DNA from: Paguma larvata
Taxonomy: Eukaryota; Chordata; Mammalia; Carnivora; Viverridae
NCBI GenBank assembly: GCA_030068075.1
Contig: CM057843.1
Coordinates: forward strand, 35,931,332-35,995,331
Reading direction: 5' to 3'
Length of the DNA stretch: 64,000 bases
Part shown: piece by piece, positions 56,948 to 64,000 of the stretch
How positions within the stretch are numbered: position 1 is the stretch's first letter
Layout of the letters: every line of letters begins with the position of its first letter
Position numbers and translations under genes: made by a program
Notes under the pieces: generated by a model
Told to the model about the DNA's origin: nothing
The model's input: the letters and a program-made list of their open reading frames with translations, nothing else
Database searches by the model: none

Positions 56948-57110
56948 ATAAGGTCGCCAGTCACCGGCTTCAGGGTCCCCCGGATTCAGGGTGACCTCAT
57001 CTTAACTTGATCGCAGCTTCAAGACCCTGTTTCTAACTAAAGGCGCATTCACAGGTACCAGCGGTTAGCACTTCCACACATCCTTTGAGGGGGACATAAT
57101 TCGACCCCCA
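56948..57110 (-). mobile_element. MLT1-type LTR relic, right part
   Basis: CAGGGTGACCTCATCTTAAC, CAGCTTCAAGACCCTGTTTC, AACTAAAGGCGCATTCACAG and GGGGACATAATTCGACCCCC continue the element. Confidence 0.85.
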
Positions 57111-57652
57111 GTGATGCCCATGCCTTCAGCCCGTGCATAAGAGCTCGGTGTGGAAGGAGGGGAGGAGAGAAGAAAGGAAGGAGTCGGTTGGTGGAAGAGC
57201 GAGCCCTGCACGCATGTATTCAATGTTACCTCGGAGCACAGCTGTGCGTGTGGGGTCTACGGTGTCTACTGTGTGCACACAGCCCCAGGAAAGGGGTCCT
57301 ACGGCAGGGCTGAAGCCATACTCCGTAACGATGGATGGCAATGCAGCCACTCAAAAGAATGTGTTTTAAATAACAGGCAATAGTTGAACAGTTCTACTTA
57401 CAGTTTCTATCGAATATAAAATATCCCTCCTACATGTAGAGCTTGTGTTTAGCAAACTCAAAGCGTTTTGCTTCCCGGTGGAGTATATAAATATATTTCT
57501 GCCTCATTTCCACCGAAGCATATTTCTCTTTTACGTTATCAGCGTTGGAGCAAGTTTATTCCCCTAGACTCTATGTTATTTCTCTCTAGGGTTTTCAGTC
57601 ACTGTTGGATTAGTATCAATTTATTATTTTCTCTTGAAACAAGACAAAATTT
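57111..57652. other. Intron 1, AT-rich block, possible L1 pieces
   Basis: AT-rich from 57360. GATGGATGGCAATGCAGCCA and TCAAAAGAATG near 57330 resemble an L1 3' end, as does AAATGAAAAATGCAGGTTAT at 57928. No gene recognised. Confidence 0.4.
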
Positions 57653-57860
57653 GGGGCGCCTGGGTGGCTCAGTTGGTTAAGCATCCGACTTCGGCTCAGG
57701 TCATGATCTCACAGTTTGTGGGTCCGAGCCCCCCATTGGGCTCTGTGCTGACGGCTCAGAGCCTGGGACCTGCTTCGGATTCTGTGTCTCCCTCTCTACC
57801 TCTGCCCCTCCCGTGCTTGTGCTCTCTCTCATAAATAAACATTAAAAAAATATTTTTAAT
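57653..57860 (+). mobile_element. Felid SINE
   Basis: Complete near-consensus copy with tail CATAAATAAACATTAAAAAA. Short duplication GACAAAA at 57643-57649 and 57862-57868. Confidence 0.96.
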
Positions 57861-57999
57861 GGACAAAAGTTCTTTTTAAGTCAAATCTATAGGTTCTGAC
57901 CTGTAATGATGTTTGTATGTATTGTTAAATGAAAAATGCAGGTTATAGGGTGAAGTGTAGTGAATAATTCTATTCACAAAATAAGGATCGAGCCATCCT

Positions 58000-58235
58000 T
58001 GAAATCCATTTATCAGTCCCTTATAAAACTAACCTCAGCAATCATATTCCTGCGCATTTATCCCAGAGAAATGGAAAGTCAGGTTCAACCAAAACCTTGG
58101 ACGTGAATGGTCATAGCACCATTATTAGAAATAGCTGGACTTCACAGGTGTAATCCCTGGTAACAATCAGATGTCACAGACTGTGGTACATCACGCCGTG
58201 GAATATTGCTGTTCGATAAAAAGAAACACACTGTT
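58000..58235 (+). mobile_element. L1M 3'-end fragment, left part
   Basis: GCGCATTTATCCCAGAGAAA, TGGTCATAGCACCATTATTA, GTGGTACATCACGCCGTGGA and ATTGCTGTTCGATAAAAAGA are typical of old mammalian L1 3' ends. Interrupted by the SINE. Confidence 0.85.
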
Positions 58236-58446
58236 GGGGCGCCTGGGTGGCTCAGTCGGTTAAGCATCTGACTCTTGATTTCCGCTCAGGCCATGATCTC
58301 ACGGTTGGTGAGTTCGAGCGCCGAGCCGGACTCTGTGCTGACAACTCAGAGCCTGCTTGGGATTCTATCTCCCTCTCTATGCCCCTCCTCTGCTTGCTCT
58401 CTATATGTCTATCAAAAATAAATAAAAAATAAACTTAAAAAAAAAA
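58236..58446 (+). mobile_element. Felid SINE inserted in L1, 16-bp TSD
   Basis: Flanked by AAAGAAACACACTGTT (58220-58235) and AAAGAAACACCCTGTT (58447-58462), 15 of 16. Middle region carries ACTCTTGATTTCCGCTCAGG, intermediate between the two SINE body types. Confidence 0.98.
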
Positions 58447-58845
58447 AAAGAAACACCCTGTTTATACACATAATAACCTGGATGAATCTGGAAAGAATAA
58501 TGCTAGGTGAAAAGAGCCAATCCCAAAGGTTATATGCTGTATGATTCCATTTGTAGAAAGAACATTCTTGCGACGACAATCCCGTACAATGGAGAACACC
58601 CTAGTGGTTGCCATGTGTCAGGGAGGGACTGGGGGGCGGCAGGAAGGTGGGTGTGGGCAACACGAAGGACCTTCCAAGTGCTGGAAGTGGTCTGTAACTT
58701 GACTATAACAACATCAGCATCCTGGTGAGGACCGTGTGATTTTGCAGGATGTTGCCATTGAGAGAAACATGGATTCTTTCCTACAACTGCCCTAAATCTA
58801 CCATTATCTCCAAGTAAAAAGTTTATTTAAAAACACCGGGGAGAG
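58447..58845 (+). mobile_element. L1M 3'-end fragment, right part
   Basis: ACCTGGATGAATCTGGAAAG, AATAATGCTAGGTGAAAAGA, TGTATGATTCCATTTGTAGA and TAGTGGTTGCCATGTGTCAG resume the L1. Non-coding 3' region, strongly diverged. Confidence 0.85.
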
Positions 58846-58847
58846 CT

Positions 58848-59049
58848 GTCTCGGTGGCTCAGTCGGTTAAGCGTCTGACTTCGGCTCAGGTCATGATCTC
58901 ATGGTTTGTGAGTTCAAGCCCCATGTCGGGCTCTGTGCTGACAGCTCAGAGCCTGGAGCCTGCTTTGGATTCTGTGTCTCCCTCTCTCTCTGTCCCTCCC
59001 CTGCTCATGCTCTGTCTGTCTCTCTCTCTCAAAATAAATAAGCACAGAA
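58848..59049 (+). mobile_element. Felid SINE
   Basis: Diverged head (GGGAGAGCTGTCTCGGTGGC), then a good body CTTCGGCTCAGGTCATGATC and (CT)n, tail AAAATAAATAAGCACAGAAA. Last of the five-copy cluster, placed at the end of the L1 fragment. Confidence 0.94.
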
Positions 59050-61107
59050 AGGGGGGACCTTAGGTACATGCACGTGTGTAGGTGTGCACCCCGGACGATG
59101 GGGGAAGATACACGGCAGGCTGGTTGGCCTCTGGAAAGCGAGTCTGCAGAGAGATTATTTACTTTTTCAAGTCATGCCGCTTATAACCATTTGACTTGTT
59201 CCAAACAAGCATGTGTGTGACTTGGTAATTTTGCTTCAACCCGTAAGGTGGCCCCAGGACAGTGTGTGGGGAGAGGAGGGACGGTCGAGAGCTCCACCCA
59301 GCCCTCACCCAGGCCTGCGAAACCCCCGCTCTGTATTTCCACGAAGGTCTTGAACCTGAGTTGCGGGAGCCAGGAGCGAGGGGAGAGCCTGGCTGGCCCG
59401 CTCTGGCCTCCGCGGGTCCTGCTTTCCGGCCACCCTGACGCCATGAGCCCACCCCCGTGCTGTTTCCTGTCACTCGCAACCTCTCGTGGCTCCCCGCCAA
59501 CCCCGGGCCCTCGTCGGGAAGAGTAAGGACCCACAGGGGAGCGAGCAGAGGGTGGGTGATTTCTGGGTCCAGTGCCCGCGAGCCTCCCCCGAGCCACCAC
59601 CAGGGGCCGAGTATCTGAGGGCCTTTCAAGCAGTGCCTCTTGCCATCCTCCTAAGACCCCCAGGAGATAAAAGCCTGTGGCTGTACCCATTCTACAGATG
59701 AGGAGATGAGGTTGTTGTTGCTTGGCCTGGCGCAGAGAAGCATATCCCACTGGGGGCATCCCCGCTGAGACCCACCAGGCCCACCCACCAATGGCCCTCG
59801 AGGCCCGTGGGCCTTCACGGGGCAGGGGTCTTCACCCAGCACCCTGGCTTTCTGGAGGCGGCAGCTAAGGGAACCGACAGAGAGGAAAGTTCGGGGAGGC
59901 CGCTGGCAGGCCAGCTAATCGGCCAACGTGTGGGGAGCAGGGCGCCCCGAGCTCTGTCATCGGAAGCGTGGAGAGACAGATGCCAGTCTGGTGCGGGCCC
60001 TGCCTCTGACACTGTGCTTCCAACCGAGAGGTCAGGCTGGGCCGCGCGAGGCCAGCAGACGCTTGGCCGCAGCTGCAGAGCCAGAATCGGCCCCAGCTGG
60101 AAACAGCCCCAACTGCGGCCACGCGGCGCGGTGGAGATGAGCTCCTTGCTGAGGCGGAGAGGCCGAGCCGGCGGGGCCGGGCCCGACACCCCGCGAGGCC
60201 CCGCTCTCCGCCTGTGTCCGCCTCCGTGCTGGGCGCTCCCGGACTGCAGGGGGGGCAGACGCTAGGAGAGCCGGGCAGTAGCTTCCGGAAGGGACGACCG
60301 GCTCCTCCCCCTGCAGTTACAAAATTACCCAGGACGTCCTGCCTCCCGCTCCGTGGAGGCTACTTCTCAGAGGAGGGCAGGAAAACCAGGCAGGGGTGGT
60401 CCTGGCCTTTCTGGAAGTTTCTCTGGCTGCACGTTCTCTTCCCTCCATCACCTCGAGTGAGGGGATCAGAACCGTATTGCCAACCGTGCAGATTTGGTGT
60501 GTACCTTAGGGGGGAGTTACAACTGTCTGAGAGAGAGGAAGGACTCGCAGGCATCACGGGGCAGGTTTCATCCCAACTCCCCTGGGATTTCATCCGGGAC
60601 GCACGCCTGCCGCCGCAAGGCCCCCAGCCCCGCCCCCTGCACGGGGCCTTCTGAGTCCAACCACCCAACTTCCCGCCGCTCCCCAGGCTCTGACCCCAGC
60701 CCTGCCTTTTCTGGGCTTCCTCCTCCCCCTGGAAGCCCCCTCCACTTGTTCCCAGGGGCAGATTCTGTATCATTTTTCGAGATGGCTCTGCAATCACCGT
60801 AGCCAGGTTCACATGTCCTGCTCGACGCCTCTTGTCCCCGCTTGGTGACCGACGGTGTGCCTTTCACTCTTACAGACGTCCGGACGTGGCCCATGGTCGC
60901 CTTTGGGGCACTCCTCCCTCCGTTTGGTGCTTCTCCGTGTGCGTGCCCGTCCCGCACCAGACCAGGGAGGCCAGAGCGCGGACGCCTGCTCTCTCGGTGC
61001 CCGGGGCCCGCACAGAGCCTGGCGCACGCGCGGCCCCTGGGTCTGGGGTGAACGGGCGAGCGAGCGCGCAGAACACGTCAACGTTCTTTTCCTCTTGTTC
61101 GTTCCAG
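59050..61107. other. End of intron 1
   Basis: GC-rich unique sequence with one MIR fragment (59640-59720). CpG-richer at 59950-60260. The last 25 bases form the pyrimidine tract and acceptor of exon 2. No extra exon recognised. Confidence 0.5.
59640..59720 (-). mobile_element. MIR fragment, antisense
   Basis: TGCCATCCTCCTAAGACCCC and CCCATTCTACAGATGAGGAG are a reverse MIR middle. Confidence 0.65.
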
Positions 61108-61191
61108 GGATCTACAAAGGCCACTGCTTCCGGATCAATCACTTCCCAGAGGACAACGACTACGACCACGACAGCTCCGAGTATCTCCTTC
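61108..61191 (+). CDS. CACNG4: CACNG4 coding exon 2 (84 nt, extracellular loop 1)
   Basis: Continues the frame of exon 1: the split codon G|GG gives Gly74, then [15 protein letters not shown]..., ending in SSEYLL plus the first base of Arg102. The length of 84 nt and the phase 1 boundaries are those of exon 2 in the neuronal gamma-subunit genes. It encodes the distal half of extracellular loop 1, including C80 and the acidic [15 protein letters not shown] segment typical of TARPs, in the domain that contacts the AMPA-receptor ligand-binding and transmembrane layers. The acceptor is a pyrimidine tract (61085-61105) ending TTCCAG. The donor is the near-consensus C|GTAAGT at 61192. The reading frame is intact and no disabling change is seen. 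Exon 3 should begin by completing Arg102 and lies outside the window, so the gene is cut off by the window end. Confidence 0.97.
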
Positions 61192-61648
61192 GTAAGTGCC
61201 AAGCATCTGTCGCTTTCGCTGTGTGTGTGTGGAAGGCAGGGGGGCAGCTGGAGGAAAGACGGGCCCGCAGGGGTGAAGGGGTGCTGTTCTCTGGATGCTC
61301 TTTCTGTCCCTTTCTGACTCAGAATTGTGAGCCTGGAGGAGGGACTTATGTCCGGCGCTGCTGTGACGCGCCGGGTGTCCCAGTGGGGTTGCTTGGCCGA
61401 TAGGCCCGTGCCCGGGGAGACTGAGGCCGAGCTAGAGCGGATGACGGTGTGGGCGCTCTGCTCGCCAGGACTGCTGGTCACGGCTGGTCGCAGAGTCGCT
61501 GAGCACTGCCTGGGGCAAGGAGGTTAGAGACTCAGGCGGCCCAGGCCGAGCATCCCTAGGGGTCGCGAGACCCCAAGTACGTTGCCTGGACCTGCCCACC
61601 GCACCCCCCACACACCCAGCATTCTGTTCTTGAAAAATCAGACTGCCC

Positions 61649-61678
61649 GGGGGGGGGGGGGGGGGCGGGGGGGGGGGG
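61649..61678. repeat. Long G run (G17, C, G12)
   Basis: Uninterrupted G17 then C then G12, 457 bp after the exon 2 donor. Strong potential to form G-quadruplexes and a likely place for sequencing or polymerase error. Confidence 0.95.
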
Positions 61679-62178
61679 AGCCACCGCCTCTGCCCCTGTC
61701 CTGTGGTCGGGCCGACCCCCAGGCTGGAAGTCGCGGCATATACTGTACGAGGACAAACCCGGACCTCATCCCCGGGCCTGCGAGTACCGCCCTGGGAGAA
61801 AGGACAGGGCCGCAGCCAGGGAAGGTGCCTGGAAATGGAACCACAGCCCCGGAGGCCCTCCCCCGCCCCTCCCGTGAGCCAAAGCACACGCACCACCGCA
61901 CACCGCATCACCTCGGGGGCCGGGGCCCGGCTTCGTTTTCGGAGAATCGGTTGCGGCGTCCTCAGGGGGAGCACCATTCACTCCACGCCTGCCTGTAGCC
62001 CGTTTTCTTCTAAGAGAAAGGATTTGGGCTGCGAGTCACCTGGGCCCAGAGGTCAGACATTGTAGCTTCCAGAGGTGCCAGCAGGAGGCAGGCGGTATGC
62101 TCAGATGCGGGGGACGAAGGGTGTCTAGTGAGGGACTATTTACAAAGTGAGGTCAGCGTGAAGGAAAACGGGCAGGGG

Positions 62179-62234
62179 GCGGGGACAGCAGCAGGAGGCG
62201 GGGACAGCAGCAGGAGGCGGGGACAGCAGCAGGG
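62179..62234. repeat. 19-bp tandem repeat, three copies
   Basis: GCGGGGACAGCAGCAGGAG occurs at 62179 and 62198, with a third, last-base-variant copy at 62217. Confidence 0.95.
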
Positions 62235-62278
62235 CTGGCAGCCACAGGAGCCCTTGCACTCCTGGGCGGGAGGGGGGC

Positions 62279-62298
62279 GGGGGGGGGGGGGGGGGGGG
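62279..62298. repeat. G20 homopolymer
   Basis: Twenty Gs preceded by G6 and C. Second long G run in intron 2. Confidence 0.95.
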
Positions 62299-62869
62299 AG
62301 GAAAGCAGGCAGGGGAGCCTGGAGAAGGGAGGCTGTGAGGACGGGGCTGGGGCTTTTAGGAGGGAAAAGGGCCACCTCGCCGCAGCCTGCGGGAAGGAGG
62401 CTCAGGGAATAACACTCCCCCGCAGGCTCCTCCCAAAGCCAGAGGCAGGGGCGCCCGAGTATCCCCTGTGTGGGGCATGGTGCGTGCCTCCCGGGGCACC
62501 GTTCACAAGCCCAGAGACGCCCCAGGAAGAGGAGGGGTGACGGCTTCGGGGCGGTGGCTCCAGCTGCTGATGGAACTGGGGTGGGGGGCAGGGCAAACTC
62601 TCCAGCAAGGGGGTGTCTTTCCACTCAGGGGCTGGCAGACACAGGGAGCTGGCCCCGGAATGAGATTCGGAGCGCAGGTACCCTGAGCTTCAGCCAGAGG
62701 GAGCAGGCAACGTCCCGGGACGGGCCGAGGTCACCGTCACCACGGCTTTCCCCCCCCACCCCCCGCCGATTCCCAGTATTTGGTCCTCTGGTCCCCAGAG
62801 TATGGTGATCCCCAAAATATGCAGAAGCACAGGAGAGAGAGAGAGAAGGGGTCATGGGAGCTCATGTAC

Positions 62870-63060
62870 TCACCGTTTAACAAAAAGCTCTGATCGGGCC
62901 TACTACGCACCGGGCACTGCGTTTGGCCGCGCGGCACTGCAGTGAGCAAGACAGAGCTCCGCCAGCCCGGGGCTGACGTTCCAGTGGAGAACGGGTGGGT
63001 CAGAGAAGGTCGCGGAAGTTTCCAGGGAAGGTTTGTCTATGGGAGTGGCAGCTGAGCCGT
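62870..63060 (+). repeat. Possible ancient interspersed repeat
   Basis: GGGCCTACTACGCACCGGGC, ACTGCAGTGAGCAAGACAGA and GCTGACGTTCCAGTGGAGAA resemble the same old family as 295-620. Weak. Confidence 0.4.
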
Positions 63061-64000
63061 CCGGGCGTGGGGCGTCAACCCTGTCTTCGACAATCCCAGA
63101 ACAAAGTCAGCCTTCTGACCACGCATTCTGAAGTCTTCCAGAGCAACTGGGCTTGTGCGTTGAGCAACATCACTGTCAGAGGGGCTCCCCCCCCCACCCT
63201 GGGGCTCTGGCAGTGCCCCCGCTGGTTTGTAGATCCACGGGCGGGTGTGGGGTCTGAGGGGTCGCCCCCCCCCCACATACACACACCCTGCCATGTCGTT
63301 TCTGCTGGCCCCTCTGGCCCCAGGGGCTCCCATCCGTCCCGCCCTGGTCCCGGTGTCCCTTCTCCGGCTTCCGCATTTGCCATCAGGGAGCCGATTTCCA
63401 TGCCAAGCCTCGCGGTATTGATGTCAGGGCTGCTGGGAGGCCCCGGTGTGTCTGAGGGTGACTGTCCTCCAGAGAGACACAGGTGCTCTCCAGGGCTTGC
63501 TGTGGCCTCGAGGCATGGCCTGGACCTCAGCCTCGCTCGTCCCTCGGCTCGGCGCAAGACCCAACCGGCACCACTGTCTGCGGTAACCCCGGCTGGGGCG
63601 AGCCCATGCGGCAAAGGGCAGGCACACGCGGGACTTCCCTGGGCGGGATGGGTGGCTCTGAGCCAGGTCTGACCTCAGCGGCCCTAGAGGCACAGGGCTC
63701 CCTTCTCCCCGGCCCCTCTGACCCGTCTGCAGAACGGGGGCACCCAGGGGGAGCCGAGCCTGGATTTTCTGGCCAGCGTGGCTCCGAGGCAGGCTTCCAA
63801 GGCCCCCGGGAAACCTCCTCCCAGAGCCTGCGGCTGCAAGAAGGCGGAGGGCGGGGAAGGAGGTGCTGGAGAGAAGAGCTTTATTTCATGCCCCCGACAA
63901 AGCCCCCTCTGTGAAGCGGGGCCCACCCCGGGGGGCTTACAAGAAAGGAGACAAACGCGGCCTTCAGAGGCTGAAAGGCCACAAACTGGCTCAGCTGGCT

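Larger units (their letters stand above)
13690..61107 (+). other. CACNG4: CACNG4 intron 1 (47,418 bp)
   Basis: GT at 13690-13691 to AG at 61106-61107. The intron contains 17 of the 21 SINEs, most MIR copies, L1 and LTR relics and the large CT minisatellite. Long first introns are normal for neuronal gamma-subunit genes and often carry enhancers. No further exon matching the gamma family was seen inside it. Confidence 0.93.
61192..64000 (+). other. CACNG4: CACNG4 intron 2, first 2.8 kb
   Basis: Begins with GTAAGT and runs past the window end. It has no SINE, two very long G runs (61649-61678 and 62279-62298), a 19-bp triple repeat, and a possible old repeat near 62870-63060. Otherwise it is unique GC-rich sequence. 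Exon 3 (141 nt in the family) is not present in this interval. Confidence 0.9.

Noticed and set aside
57634..57834. Recurring MAQSV..PTSAQVMIS-type short peptides here and at about 15 other places
   Set aside because: They are translations of the felid SINE. The same peptide repeats at each copy and is not a gene family.

Overview
The window is vertebrate nuclear DNA, almost certainly from a cat-family carnivore. It holds 21 copies of a tRNA-derived SINE whose head (GGGGCGCCTGGGTGGCTCAG) and body match the felid SINEC_Fc type, several with intact target-site duplications, along with old mammalian MIR, MLT-type LTR and L1 fragments. No bacterial, plasmid or phage gene organisation is present. 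The many open frames in CpG-rich, GA-rich and CT-rich stretches follow from base composition and are not genes.

One protein-coding gene is recognised: the 5' half of CACNG4 on the + strand, encoding a TARP gamma-4 AMPA-receptor auxiliary subunit of the claudin-like gamma family. Its first coding exon is 13470-13689, inside a CpG island of about 2 kb (roughly 12750-14720). The second, 84-nt exon is 61108-61191, after an intron of 47,418 bp. Exons 3 and 4 must lie beyond position 64000. Together the two exons give 101 complete codons plus one base, of a protein that is 327 residues in human.

Layout: 1-12750 is intergenic, in other mammals the interval between CACNG5 and CACNG4, and no CACNG5 exon is seen. 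It has four SINEs, two old LTR fragments, two long purine tracts and a CpG-rich patch near 2570-3420. 12750-14720 is the CACNG4 promoter and exon 1, with an upstream ATG overlapping the main start. 14720-61107 is intron 1: unique sequence mixed with SINEs, MIRs, LTR relics, a 29-bp polypyrimidine minisatellite at 27578-28043, and five same-orientation SINEs at 55981-59049, one of which splits an old L1 and another an LTR. 61192-64000 is the start of intron 2, with two very long G runs.

I found no evidence for an undescribed gene system. The most checkable points are the overlapping upstream ORF, the 29-bp minisatellite, the close inverted SINE pair at 38.0-39.0 kb, the G runs just after exon 2, and a few AT-rich islands with homeodomain-type cores that could be enhancers.
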